Assembly (NCBI GenBank): GCA_945875915.1
Contig: CAMCMT010000025.1
Location: forward strand, 1-37,137
DNA: 37,137 nt
Origin: Synechococcus sp. UW140
Lineage (GTDB): Bacteria > Cyanobacteriota > Cyanobacteriia > PCC-6307 > Cyanobiaceae
Reading direction: 5' to 3'
The position numbers and the translations under genes were made by a program. Below the pieces are notes generated by a model. That model ran no database searches, was not told where the DNA came from, and worked only from the letters and a program-made list of their open reading frames with translations. Positions 5,902 to 13,642 of the stretch are shown here, piece by piece. The stretch's first letter is position 1. Each line of letters begins with the position of its first letter.

Positions 5902-7349
5902 GGCGCCAGCGCTCCTTGGTCAGGACGTTGCTGCTCTAGTTGGTCCCGCCGTTTGGAAAGGGCTGCAAAGAGGGTTTGGCCCTGGACTGGGGTGATCTCC
6001 CGAAAGGAGACCAGCTCGGAGATGCGCTCAGCGGCGCTTTCCAACTCCTGGAGGCTGGCGATGCGGGGGATATGGAGCAGGCCAGCCTCAAAGGGATTGG
6101 CAGCTAGGGGCGTTGTCTGAGCCGGTGAAGCCTCTACAGGAACGGGTTCCTTGGATGCGTCCGTCAGCAGAGGTTCTGCATTTGGGCTGGCTGCTACTGG
6201 TTGAGACGCCACGACCGCGATGCTGGCCGGAGCCAACTCGGATTGCTGGAGCTGCGCGACTGGCTCCGTGCCAGTAGGGGACGGACTGGCTTGAGAGCTG
6301 CGGGTGGCTGGTTTAGCCCTGCCCGTTGGCGGTTTGTCTTTTGGCGCAGGCCCTGGCTCTGGAGCCGCCGTTGGGCTTGGGCTGGCTGGGTTTTGGAGAT
6401 GGAGACCTGCCTCCTTAACAGCGTATTGGGTCCGCTCCTCAGCTACGACAGGAGAAAGATTTTTGACTTCCGCTGTTGATGCTGTGTTTTCGCGAACGTC
6501 TACTTCGCTAGGTGCAGAACTGGGGCCTGGGGCCTGGCTCTGGCCGCCGTCCTCCAGCCAGGGCATGGCAGCTGCCGTCGCTGGGGCGGTTGGCTTGGCA
6601 GCACTACTAGCGGGGGCGATGCCCTGATTCGCAGGCGCGGCTGGCTCTACGGGGACCGCCCTAACCAGCTCGATGTCGAGAGCCTCTTCCTGGGTGATCA
6701 AACCCAGGGCGATCTCGGGGCAGTAGACATTCGCCCACCAGGCAGCCGCGCGGTAGCGGAGCATCTGGCCGGTCATCGTCTGCCACTTGCTGGTCTCGTT
6801 GCCCTGGCGGTCTTTACGGCTCCACCAGCCCTCTTTACGGGCCAGCTCCAGGGTGATCGTTTCGCCCTCGAGCACTTCTGCGGTCGCCTTGTCGGTGGCT
6901 ACCGCATGGCAGCGGGTCGGGTTCTGCGGGTTGTCAAAGACAAAGCGCAGGGGCGAGAAGCGGCCGCTGGCATTGACGGTGGCGATCAGGAACTTGCTGC
7001 TCCAGGTCGGGCGGCCGTGGATCGGCGTCATGTTCTGCATCACCACCAGGGGCGAAAGACGCATGCGGCCGGCGATCTCCAGGGCGATCAGGCTGTTGGC
7101 GAGCCCCTGCTGGCCCTGGTACTCCTTCGGCACGAGAGTGGAGGAGCAGAGGGCCCGGGCCATGCGCTGGGCGGCGTCAAAGGCGGCCAGGCCACTGAAC
7201 ACCTGGAGCACTTCTGTTGGTGCCGCCTGGGCCGGCGGTGCTGGTTCGAGGGGAGCCAGGGCTGAACTGGCCTGGGCTTGTCCGGCCAGGGCGAGGGCTG
7301 ATTGGGCAGCAGAGGGATTGGCGTTACTTGTGGCAATGGGATGGTTCAT
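5898..7349 (-). CDS. RecT-like phage single-strand annealing protein
   Basis: The 483-residue product has a conserved core at about residues 45-225 that matches a phage family paired with exonucleases: FDAAQRMARALCSSTLVP, then ALEIAGRMRLSPLVVMQNM, IHGRPTWSSKFLIATVN, GRFSPLRF and, near the end, KWQTMTGQMLRYRAAAWWA. Proteins of this type are distant relatives of RecT and anneal complementary single strands. Residues about 226-420 are a very Pro/Ala/Ser-rich linker, which makes the protein roughly 200 residues longer than common RecT proteins. A helical end domain (about 420-475, ASLQELESAAERISELV) closes it. The start is one base past the RecE-like stop (TGATG), so the two are coupled. Exonuclease plus annealing protein plus SSB is the classic Red/RecET set. 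Function is inferred from family resemblance and from the neighbour. Confidence 0.7.
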   Translation of the reverse strand: MNHPIATSNANPSAAQSALALAGQAQASSALAPLEPAPPAQAAPTEVLQVFSGLAAFDAAQRMARALCSSTLVPKEYQGQQGLANSLIALEIAGRMRLSPLVVMQNMTPIHGRPTWSSKFLIATVNASGRFSPLRFVFDNPQNPTRCHAVATDKATAEVLEGETITLELARKEGWWSRKDRQGNETSKWQTMTGQMLRYRAAAWWANVYCPEIALGLITQEEALDIELVRAVPVEPAAPANQGIAPASSAAKPTAPATAAAMPWLEDGGQSQAPGPSSAPSEVDVRENTASTAEVKNLSPVVAEERTQYAVKEAGLHLQNPASPSPTAAPEPGPAPKDKPPTGRAKPATRSSQASPSPTGTEPVAQLQQSELAPASIAVVASQPVAASPNAEPLLTDASKEPVPVEASPAQTTPLAANPFEAGLLHIPRIASLQELESAAERISELVSFREITPVQGQTLFAALSKRRDQLEQQRPDQGALAP

Positions 7350-8197
7350 CAGAAGAGGTCGATCGTTTCCAGATCAAGAGCTGTGGGTTCGGGAAGGCCA
7401 AAACCAATGGAGGCAGGACGGAAGGGATTGCGGCCGTGACTAGGCCAGAGGCCCCTGGCCTGGCAGCTGGCAATCCGCGAGAAGGCCTCCTCCCGCCGCT
7501 TGCGGCCAATCTCAAGGTCCTGCTCGTCCATGAGCAGCAGGCCGCAGTCGATGGCTGCCGAGGGATCGGTTGGCCACTCAAAGACGATCAGTCCGGTTTC
7601 GGCCGGTGGCGTGCCGTTGCGGTGTTCGTAGCCCAAGGCCAGGTGGGCCAGCTGCAGGTCGTAGGCCAGCTCCTTGGCCTGCCAGTAGAAGCGCCTGGGC
7701 ACAGCGCTGCGGGTTTTCTTGAGGTCAAACAGCCGGCCATCGCGGGTGACGACATCAGGCAGGCAGCGGCAGGGACGGCCCGCTGCGTCGCTCCAGAAAT
7801 GGGGCTGCTGGCTGTGGGCGGGATCGAGGGCCGCCAGCACCTCACCCACCTCCGGGTCGCCGAGCAGGGCATCACGGATGCGCAGCGCCTGCTCCACCAT
7901 CTCGCTACTGACGGGCGTGAGCCCGGCCGCCTCGGCCTCGGCGCAGTTGGCGGCGCCGATCTTGCTGTTGCGCGCAATCGTCTTAAAGACCTGAAAGCGG
8001 GACTCCAGGGCAAAAGGTGGTGTGAGCAGGGCATCGACCAGATCGCCCTTGACCATGTCGGCGCTGGGGACAAAGGCCACGGCATCGGGGCCAAAGCGTT
8101 GGCGCCAGGCCCGCATCGTGCCGGTCACGGCCGCCTTGAGTGCCGTGGGTGACCAGGCGGGATGTCGGTGGTAGTCAGCGAGGGACATCGGTCTCAT
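7349..8197 (-). CDS. RecE-like PD-(D/E)XK exonuclease
   Basis: The start at 8197 is preferred over one 60 bases upstream because it overlaps the previous stop as ATGA (8194-8197); the product is 282 residues. It opens with SLADYHRHPAWSPTALKA, the start of the RecE C-terminal nuclease domain (YHxHPAxSxSxLK). The active-site part is also present: FWSDAAGRPCRCLPDVV with Asp148, then LFDLKKTRSAVPRRF with Asp158-Leu-Lys160, then AYDLQLAHLALG with the helix Gln182. RecE-type enzymes digest the 5' strand of duplex ends processively and leave 3' single strands for annealing. Compared with E. coli RecE the GxxVHxL helix reads GDLVDALL, so one His is replaced. The gene is coupled by overlap to the annealing protein downstream. 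I am confident of the fold and family, less so of polarity and processivity. Confidence 0.8.
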   Translation of the reverse strand: MRPMSLADYHRHPAWSPTALKAAVTGTMRAWRQRFGPDAVAFVPSADMVKGDLVDALLTPPFALESRFQVFKTIARNSKIGAANCAEAEAAGLTPVSSEMVEQALRIRDALLGDPEVGEVLAALDPAHSQQPHFWSDAAGRPCRCLPDVVTRDGRLFDLKKTRSAVPRRFYWQAKELAYDLQLAHLALGYEHRNGTPPAETGLIVFEWPTDPSAAIDCGLLLMDEQDLEIGRKRREEAFSRIASCQARGLWPSHGRNPFRPASIGFGLPEPTALDLETIDLF

Positions 8198-8637
8198 GGC
8201 AGGTCCTCCAGTCCCTGGCCCAGCACGAAGGACCGGGCCTCCGCCAGGGTTGGGCAAAGACCCGAATCAATGCCGCCACCGCCTTGGTGCAGCAGGGTGG
8301 CGATAAAGCCACCGCTGATGCTCTGGCGGTAGCTGATGGCGATGCCCAGTGCGGCTAGGGCCGTGAGGGATTCGGCCGTGATAGCGCTCCAGTGGCTTTG
8401 CCATTGGGCCAGGTCCCTGGAGAACGCCGCCTGGATGGCGGTGTAACGGGCCAGGTCGCTGCCGCAGCTGGGATGGTGGAGCGGAGCCAGAAAGCCTGGC
8501 TTGTGGTCTGGGTTGCTGTTGGGGCTAGAGCGGGAGCTAGAGGGTTGGCTGGATTTGGGGCTGGAGCTGGAGGTGCTGGTCTGGATCTGGGGATCTAAGG
8601 AACTGGGCGACGCAGATCCCCGTTCGTGGTGGTTCAT
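8194..8637 (-). CDS. Hypothetical Ser-rich protein upstream of recE-like gene
   Basis: The 147-residue product starts at the ATG at 8637 (an earlier one at 8646 is possible). Residues 8-45 are a low-complexity Ser/Pro/Asn stretch, probably disordered. The second half is a compact domain with ITAESLTALAALGIAISYRQ and then PTLAEARSFVLGQGLEDLP. No family is recognised. The stop overlaps the start of the RecE-like gene (8194-8197), so it is the first gene of the coupled recombination operon. The 131 bases before it (8638-8768) hold an inverted repeat and the likely promoter. Confidence 0.5.
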   Translation of the reverse strand: MNHHERGSASPSSLDPQIQTSTSSSSPKSSQPSSSRSSPNSNPDHKPGFLAPLHHPSCGSDLARYTAIQAAFSRDLAQWQSHWSAITAESLTALAALGIAISYRQSISGGFIATLLHQGGGGIDSGLCPTLAEARSFVLGQGLEDLP

Positions 8638-8688
8638 CAACAGCAATCGCTGGATGCCAAAGCTACCCCTATGAAACTTTTTCGGGAA

Positions 8689-8721
8689 CGCGAATTAGAA
8701 CTATTCTGATTTGGCATAGTT
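8689..8721. promoter_or_regulatory. Inverted repeat and repeated motif before the recET operon
   Basis: AACTAT at 8699-8704 is mirrored by ATAGTT at 8716-8721 with an 11-base spacer. It lies about 60-80 bases before the first gene of the operon. Next to it, CGCGAATTAG (8689-8698) recurs as CGCGAATCAG at 8755-8764. These are plausible binding sites for the XRE-like or RHH-like protein encoded in the same locus. The evidence is positional only. Confidence 0.35.
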
Positions 8722-8768
8722 TGGGCATTGGTCGCGCTTGCCACTGAAATCAAGCGCGAATCAGCCCC

Positions 8769-9488
8769 CTATCCACCAGTGCCGCCCTGGGCTTGGGCCT
8801 CCTCGATCGGCTCCTCGAGCGGCACCAGCTCAACTGCCACTGTCCCAACCCAGTCATAGAGAGCTTTTTTGGCAATCGGTAGCACCACTGATGGCAGCCG
8901 TTCCCCGGCAAACAGGGCATTTTCAATCGCCATCACCTGCTCCATCGGCAGCTCGCCGGCTAGGCGCAGCACCTGCATGGCGGCTGACACCGGCCTGAGG
9001 CCACCGTGCTCCACCGCCTGATCAAACAGGCTGCGCAGCCGCTTGGTTTCGGCTTCCGCATCGATCTCTTCTTGGTGGGGCCAGAGGTCTTCTGGGCCCT
9101 CGAGTTTGCCGATGTAGCAAGCAAACCAGTCCTCCGCCGCCCAGGGCCGCCCATCTGGGTGCCTGACGGGCTGGGCCTGGCTGACCCGTTGGCGCAGCAG
9201 CTTGTCCTTGATCGTGCCCCGCTCAGGCTGGGACAGGCATTCGTTGAGGACCCCCAGCTGGATAAAGGTGCTGGGCTGGGGCTGGGTCACCTTGGCGTTT
9301 TCGATGTTTCCCCACTGTCCGCCCGCCACCCGCAGGGGCCAGGGGATCACCGCTGGAGCGGCCTTAGCCCAGTCCTGGGCCGTAGTGACAGACCAGCCAT
9401 TGCGCTTACGCCAGTTGCGCAGGAAGCGGCCGAACTGGACCCGGGCCGCATCGAGCTTGGGCTGGAGGCTCTGCACTGGGTTGCCCAT
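8769..9488 (-). CDS. XRE-like DNA-binding regulator
   Basis: The product is 239 residues from the ATG at 9488 (a GTG at 9509 is possible). The N-terminal part has the Cro/CI-type layout: FGRFLRNWRKRNGWSVTTAQ for the first helices, then GGQWGNIENAKVTQPQPSTF and IQLGVLNECL, where NIENAKVTQP matches the usual IExGxxxPs of XRE repressors. The C-terminal 120 residues (WAAEDWFACYIGKLEGPEDL and following) are a mainly helical domain that I cannot assign. The insertion between helices 2 and 3 is longer than normal. It is encoded first in the minus-strand recombination locus, 131 bases before the next gene, and a 13-bp inverted repeat lies just upstream of its own start. It is probably the locus repressor. 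Confidence 0.55.
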   Translation of the reverse strand: MGNPVQSLQPKLDAARVQFGRFLRNWRKRNGWSVTTAQDWAKAAPAVIPWPLRVAGGQWGNIENAKVTQPQPSTFIQLGVLNECLSQPERGTIKDKLLRQRVSQAQPVRHPDGRPWAAEDWFACYIGKLEGPEDLWPHQEEIDAEAETKRLRSLFDQAVEHGGLRPVSAAMQVLRLAGELPMEQVMAIENALFAGERLPSVVLPIAKKALYDWVGTVAVELVPLEEPIEEAQAQGGTGG

Positions 9489-9499
9489 CGGGAACCCAT

Positions 9500-9512
9500 A
9501 CGGTATCACCGT
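9500..9512. promoter_or_regulatory. Inverted repeat before the XRE-like gene
   Basis: ACGGTATCACCGT has perfect 5-base arms around ATC and lies 12-24 bases upstream of the ATG at 9488. This is the expected place and size for an XRE-type half-site pair, so autoregulation is likely but untested. Confidence 0.4.
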
Positions 9513-9849
9513 TTACTTAGCGAGAAGCTTGATCGGTTGTGGGTTTAGGGGCTTGCTATGCGTAGGGGTGCTTAGTTCTGGGGCGGCTTGCTGTGGGCTG
9601 GTGGGATGGCTGACGGCTGAGCGCCTGAAGCCAGCAAGTACGGCTAGGCGGGGGCTTGAAGACCAAAGGCAAGATCTTTTATTGCTGCATCAGCCGGCTT
9701 CGGTGGGATCGGCAGCGGCGGATTTTTGGGGGTTGAACCCCAGCCAAGTGCCCTGTTCAAATTCCACCAACCGAATGGTCGGTCTGTTCCTTCATCTGTT
9801 CCAATACATTGAGAAGCATTGCAATATCTAGAAACTTGGTGCGTCGCAC
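9513..9849. other. Intergenic stretch between the island operon and tRNA fragment
   Basis: No full gene is visible in these 337 bases. On the minus strand a short frame reading RLVEFEQGTWLGFNPQKSA and ending at a TGA near 9694 looks protein-like but has a stop directly upstream, so it may be a remnant with a frameshift (the neighbouring frame begins MLLNVLEQMKEQT). The promoter for the XRE-like gene must lie at the left end. Confidence 0.35.
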
Positions 9850-9895
9850 TCGGCTTTTAACCGATTAGTCCTGAGTTCGAATCTCAGGCGACCCA
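9850..9895 (+). tRNA. 3' fragment of tRNA-Lys(UUU), likely attachment-site scar
   Basis: The sequence holds an anticodon arm (stem TCGG/CCGA, loop CTTTTAA at 9854-9860, anticodon TTT at 9856-9858), a variable region, a perfect T-arm (CTGAG, loop TTCGAAT, CTCAG), and the acceptor 3' strand GCGACCC with discriminator A at 9895. The acceptor 5' strand and D-arm are missing: GCGTCGC at 9841-9847 nearly pairs with the acceptor 3' strand, but only two bases separate it from the anticodon stem, so no D-arm can fit. A tRNA truncated at the anticodon arm is the typical product of integrase-mediated insertion into a tRNA gene, which leaves the 3' end duplicated. The intact tRNA-Lys should lie beyond the left edge if the island is whole. 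Confidence 0.85.
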
Positions 9896-10560
9896 TTGAA
9901 AACACTGGTAAAAACGAGGCCCTGGAAGGGTTTTGGAGCCAGTCATTCAGTTTGAACTGATGTTGTGAATGTTCACAGGGCGCCGGTTCGCGGCGTGGCG
10001 GACCCTGTGGGACCCCTTTTTTCACCTAGGTTTCACCCAGATTTCACCCGGGTGAAATGGCGGCTCCCTGGCTCACCGACATCTCGCGCAGTTTCAAGCG
10101 CCATCGCATGGGACAGCCCGGCCGGTTGCTGGAGTTTCACCGCGACAAGCTGCGCCGGAATTGAGCGGCGGTTGGCGGAGGTGCGGTTTGTGGGGGTGTG
10201 CCACCGGCTTTTGATTGGCGATTGCGCAAATCATTGGCAGACTTTTTAGGGAATGAACGCCCGCCCAGATGCCGCTTGGCTTTTGCAAGCATGGCCAAAT
10301 CCTGGATTTCTTTGGCAAACTGTATGGGGATAACTTGAGACATATTGGTCCCAGTTATCAATCAAATTGCATGTCCAAGTTGCTTCTTCTGATGTCCCAC
10401 TTGCAGGAAACATAGCTCCACCATCGGCGCTGCCGGCATTTTTCTGCGTCGCCACGGGGGCTAGGGTTCTATCCAAACGATTTTTTCCGGGCCAGTTGAG
10501 GAGTTGCTGGTCGACAGACCTCTCCTTTGTTGGTTGCAAAATGCCGCTTAGTGCCTGGGT
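9896..10560. other. Gene-poor stretch beside the tRNA fragment
   Basis: No recognisable gene is seen in these 665 bases. Two overlapping minus-strand frames (10539-10246, starting MQPTKERSVDQQLLNWPGKN, and 10361-10137, with MSQVIPIQFAKEIQDLAMLA) have fairly protein-like stretches but no ribosome binding site or known family, so they may be remnants. A 35-codon plus frame from 10057 (MAAPWLTDISRSFKRHRMGQ) is too short to judge. The stretch includes phased TTTCACC repeats near 10020. Confidence 0.3.
10020..10058. repeat. Phased TTTCACC repeats ending in a palindrome
   Basis: TTTCACC begins at 10020, 10031 and 10042, exactly 11 bases apart. The last copy is part of the perfect 18-bp palindrome ATTTCACCCGGGTGAAAT (10041-10058). 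A further TTTCACC occurs at about 10136. One-turn phasing suggests protein binding on one face of the helix. The site lies about 125 bases to the right of the tRNA-Lys scar, so integrase arm sites, an excisionase site or an operator are possible. Confidence 0.5.
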
Positions 10561-12279
10561 TCAGGACGAGCAACTGTATTGGGACACACCACCGGCGCTG
10601 AAGAATTCCCGGGGCTTCAGCCGGTTATATTTAAACTCCAGATCCCCTAATTCCTCTTCGTAGGGATGGCTAAACACCTGCTGGAGTTCCTTAATTAGAC
10701 TTGTTTTACCATGCTCAGCTTGTTGATAGGCAGGCACGATTAGCCATTCGCGCCAGGTGTATTTCGGGTTGTAATATTTCATCGCTTTGCTGGTTATCTT
10801 CACGTCTCTGCTGCCCGTAATGCAATCGAGCCAGTGTTGCAACCAGCGGTTCCAACGCGCATTAAGCTCTTCTGAATTGGGCAGGTAGAAGCTCTCTTTC
10901 AGGGCTGAGATGTTCTCTGGAATAGACGACAGCCTGCGAAAGAAAATCGTGTAATCCACCTTGGTTAGAGCCATCAGCTCAAGCAGCTCATTCACAAGGG
11001 CGTCGTCATAATTGACCAGGCCAAGCTTGCCGGCCCACATCAGTTCGATCTCTCGGTCCATCGCCCCGCTGAAACCTTCCCGGATCTGATCGAGCCTTGC
11101 CAGTGCTTCTGAGTTACTGGTGAGCAGCAGTCGGATGGAGGCCCAGAACATTTGATAGTTGGCTGCTGCCGCAACAGGTTGGTTGAAGAAGCAAAAATGC
11201 TTCCCCCCCCCAGTCCAGGGCTGGTAGCCGGGATCGAACAATTCACAGAATCCAAACGGACCGTAGTCGAGGGTGTAGCCCCCCGCGGCGCAGTTGTCAC
11301 TGTTGAAATTACCTTGGCAGTAGCCCACCCGGATCCAGTTGGCCACCAAAGCGGTAAGCCGGTTGCGAAACAAACGGGCTAGTTCCACCACTTGCTCGTG
11401 GAAGGGAAGGCCCGCATCAATCTCCAGGCGGTAGTTGCGCTCGATCAGGTGTTGCACGACCATTTGTAGCTCGTTCAACGCCCCTGGATGGGCCTCGCTG
11501 CGGGCGCGACGGGCAAACAACTCCAGCTGGCCGACCCGCAAAAACGATGGGGCCACCCGGGTGGTGATCGCCGCCGGGTTGTCCACCAGAATGTCTGGAT
11601 CAAGCGACTTGGAATTCGGGGAGTACCAGGGCCGGCGCACGGTTTCGCTGCGGGACATGTAAAGCGTTAGGGACCTGGAGGTGGGAACCCCCAAAGCGTG
11701 CATGAACTCCTGGGCCAGAAACTCGCGCACGCTGGAGCGCAGCACGGCGCGACCATCGGCCCCGCGGCAGTAGGGCGTTGGGCCCCCGCCCTTGAGTTGC
11801 ATTTCCCAGCGTTTGCCCTTGAACAGGCCTTCGAACACCGAAATGGCCCGGCCATCGCCGTAGCCATTGCCAGTTCCAAACGGGCACTGCTGGGTGTATT
11901 CCGTGCCATAGATCGAGAGGGCATAGCCGGTTGCCCAGCCCATCGCTCGCATCGGCTCCCTTGCCACGCTGATGTCGCCCGAAAAGAGGCGTCGGAATTC
12001 GTCGTCATGGGCCAGGTCATCGCTCAGGCCGAGCTCGTTGAATAAGGTTGTGCTGTGGGCGATGTACTCCGGTGCTGGAATAGGCGTGGGTGTCACCGGC
12101 ACGTAATGGCCGGAAAACACCTGGCGGGGCTGGTGATCGTCGCCATCGACAGTGGCCTGGGGATCGGCATGGAGCGACTCCATCAGCGAATAGTCGGCCC
12201 GTTGGCCAAACTCAGCGAAGCTTATGGTTGTGGGGGAATCGGGTGCGCTCTGGGTGTTTGGCATGGGGCCGATCGTCAC
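10561..12279 (-). CDS. selO: Protein adenylyltransferase SelO (YdiU family)
   Basis: SelO is a pseudokinase-fold enzyme that moves AMP from ATP to Ser/Thr/Tyr of target proteins, with a role in redox stress. The 572-residue product (GTG at 12279; ATG at 12264 gives 567) carries the family blocks: [69 protein letters not shown], and [21 protein letters not shown], which holds the metal-binding Asn and Asp. The C-terminus ends SQYSCSS, as E. coli SelO ends SCSS, so the gene is complete. The N-terminal segment and the [18 protein letters not shown] block place it in the longer subclass, not the E. coli type. It stands alone on the minus strand and is the first intact core-type gene to the right of the island boundary. 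Confidence 0.93.
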   Translation of the reverse strand: MTIGPMPNTQSAPDSPTTISFAEFGQRADYSLMESLHADPQATVDGDDHQPRQVFSGHYVPVTPTPIPAPEYIAHSTTLFNELGLSDDLAHDDEFRRLFSGDISVAREPMRAMGWATGYALSIYGTEYTQQCPFGTGNGYGDGRAISVFEGLFKGKRWEMQLKGGGPTPYCRGADGRAVLRSSVREFLAQEFMHALGVPTSRSLTLYMSRSETVRRPWYSPNSKSLDPDILVDNPAAITTRVAPSFLRVGQLELFARRARSEAHPGALNELQMVVQHLIERNYRLEIDAGLPFHEQVVELARLFRNRLTALVANWIRVGYCQGNFNSDNCAAGGYTLDYGPFGFCELFDPGYQPWTGGGKHFCFFNQPVAAAANYQMFWASIRLLLTSNSEALARLDQIREGFSGAMDREIELMWAGKLGLVNYDDALVNELLELMALTKVDYTIFFRRLSSIPENISALKESFYLPNSEELNARWNRWLQHWLDCITGSRDVKITSKAMKYYNPKYTWREWLIVPAYQQAEHGKTSLIKELQQVFSHPYEEELGDLEFKYNRLKPREFFSAGGVSQYSCSS

Positions 12280-12608
12280 GGGTCTCTCTCGGGTTCTGGG
12301 CTTTGCCGGGTGCTGGCCCAGACTCTTTAGTCATCATCCCCGGCTTTGGGGTCACCCCTGGTTCCGCCCCCATCACCGTGGCCGCCAGTCCAGACCCTGG
12401 CGGCAGGGTATGGACGACGAACAGAATCGCGAAGAGGGAGTAAGCAGCGTCTGGGTAGGTCTCCCCGCCATGCCGCCTTGGGACGGCTATCGAGTTGGGG
12501 TAGGGGCAGCAACTGTTGGGGTTGGCCAAACGGACCGGCGCCTTGGATTCTCACCTCCTTCACGTTTCGTTACGTCAGTTGCCAGACTCTGTTTTTGTTG
12601 CTCGGGCC
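12280..12608. other. Divergent intergenic region selO/doxX
   Basis: These 329 bases separate selO from the DoxX gene and should hold both promoters. A strong Shine-Dalgarno-like AAGGAGGTG lies on the minus strand at about 12555-12563, followed by an open frame down to 12327; an overlapping minus frame (12529-12212) contains a hydrophobic run AAYSLFAILFVVHTLPPGSG. Neither has a recognisable product, so a small unknown gene or a remnant is possible. Confidence 0.3.
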
Positions 12609-13274
12609 ATGGCGACGCCGCTACCCCTTGAAGTTGTGGCTGGCATCTGCGCTGCCACATTGACCATCGCCATGCTCCGCAATGGTGGCGAAACCAGCCC
12701 AGCCACCGGCGCCTTTTTTGAAAGCCCATCAGCGCCCTGGCATTTGCCCCAAGCCTTCGCTGAGCGACTCAGGGGTTACCTGTTGGGGCACGGTAAGGCC
12801 CAAAGCTTTGGCTTGCTTGCTTTGCGGCTGGCAATCGGGTTGATGATGATTCATCACGGCCAGGACAAGTTGGCTGATCCCCAGGGCTTTGCAACCAACT
12901 ACGTCATCCCCCTGCATCTTCCTTTCCCGTTACTGATGGCCCATGCGGCCGGGTACTCCGAAATCTTTGGCTCCTGGCTCTTGATCTTTGGTCTGTTGAC
13001 GCCCCTAGGAGCCCTAGCCTTGACGGGAACGATGGCCGTTGCGGCCTACCACCACATCCTCACAAGTGGTCTGAATATCTACGTCTTGGAATTGGTTGTG
13101 CTTTACCTGGGCGGCAGTTTAGCCCTGCTGCTACTTGGTCCTGGTCGGTTCTCCTTTGATGCCGGCATTGCCAAGGAGCTGTTGGAAAATCCCACAACAG
13201 AGGAGGATCTTGATTTCTCTGTCATACAACAAGCGGGTCTGGTTGCCATCGCTGTTGAGTCAACCTCAAGATAG
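12609..13274 (+). CDS. DoxX family membrane protein
   Basis: The product is 221 residues from the ATG at 12609; the frame stays open 31 codons upstream, but that part (GLAKRTGALDSHLLHVSLRQ) does not look like a protein start. The DoxX core begins near residue 55 with LLALRLAIGLMMIHHGQDKL, then FPLLMAHAAGYSEIFGSWLL and LTPLGALALTGTMAVAAYHH, with four membrane helices, and ends in an ELVVLYLGGSLALLLLGPGR helix, all typical of the family. DoxX proteins are small four-helix inner-membrane proteins, some linked to redox or sulfur metabolism; the substrate of this one is unknown. An additional hydrophobic helix at the N-terminus is unusual in length. It is monocistronic as far as can be seen. Confidence 0.85.
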   Translation: MATPLPLEVVAGICAATLTIAMLRNGGETSPATGAFFESPSAPWHLPQAFAERLRGYLLGHGKAQSFGLLALRLAIGLMMIHHGQDKLADPQGFATNYVIPLHLPFPLLMAHAAGYSEIFGSWLLIFGLLTPLGALALTGTMAVAAYHHILTSGLNIYVLELVVLYLGGSLALLLLGPGRFSFDAGIAKELLENPTTEEDLDFSVIQQAGLVAIAVESTSR

Positions 13275-13332
13275 ATAGGGGGGGTGTAGCGAGTCAGATC
13301 TCAATTCGGCTCAGCCTGGAATTGGACTTAAC

Positions 13333-13557
13333 TCAGACGATCGGTTTCGACATTGGCTCAGGGCGCTGCGGGCCTGGGCCTGGTCGCTGCAGCATTGGCA
13401 GCAGGCTGTTGATACCCAGGGCCAGGAAGGAGAGGGCTCCCAGCAGGGCTAATAGCCTGAGGCCTAAGGGGCGACCAGGATCCCTGTCCCAGCCTTCTGG
13501 GTCGAGCGGCTCAATCGATCGAACGGGGGTCTTGCAGGGCCTGGGCCGATTGTTCAT
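13333..13557 (-). CDS. Small single-span membrane protein, unknown
   Basis: The 74-residue product has a hydrophilic Arg/Pro/Asp-rich N-terminus (MNNRPRPCKTPVRSIEPLDP), one hydrophobic segment at about residues 32-54 (LRLLALLGALSFLALGINSL) and a Pro-rich tail. The layout is typical of the many small cyanobacterial membrane proteins of unknown role. It is convergent with the DoxX gene, which ends 59 bases away. No family is recognised. Confidence 0.55.
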   Translation of the reverse strand: MNNRPRPCKTPVRSIEPLDPEGWDRDPGRPLGLRLLALLGALSFLALGINSLLPMLQRPGPGPQRPEPMSKPIV

Positions 13558-13611
13558 GGATTCGAAGTCATGCCCTGCAGCCTGCCTGAGCAGCTACCAA
13601 CATGACGTTCC

Positions 13612-13642
13612 CTTAAAAAGGGCGTCCCGTTTCGGCCGCCCT
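13612..13642 (-). terminator. Intrinsic terminator, minus strand
   Basis: Read on the minus strand, AGGGCG (13642-13637) pairs with CGCCCT (13624-13619), followed directly by TTTTT. It lies 125 bases downstream of the stop of the acidic-tail gene at 13767 and probably ends its transcript. Confidence 0.55.

Noticed and set aside
5898-8257. Long plus-strand frames opposite the recE and recT-like genes.
   Set aside because: They mirror GC-rich codons of the minus-strand genes, lack family motifs and ribosome sites, and the minus-strand genes have clear motifs.
9841-9895. A full tRNA-Lys with GCGTCGC at 9841-9847 as acceptor 5' strand.
   Set aside because: Only about two bases separate it from the anticodon stem, so no D-arm fits, and the pairing with GCGACCC has a mismatch. 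A truncated copy is the simpler reading.
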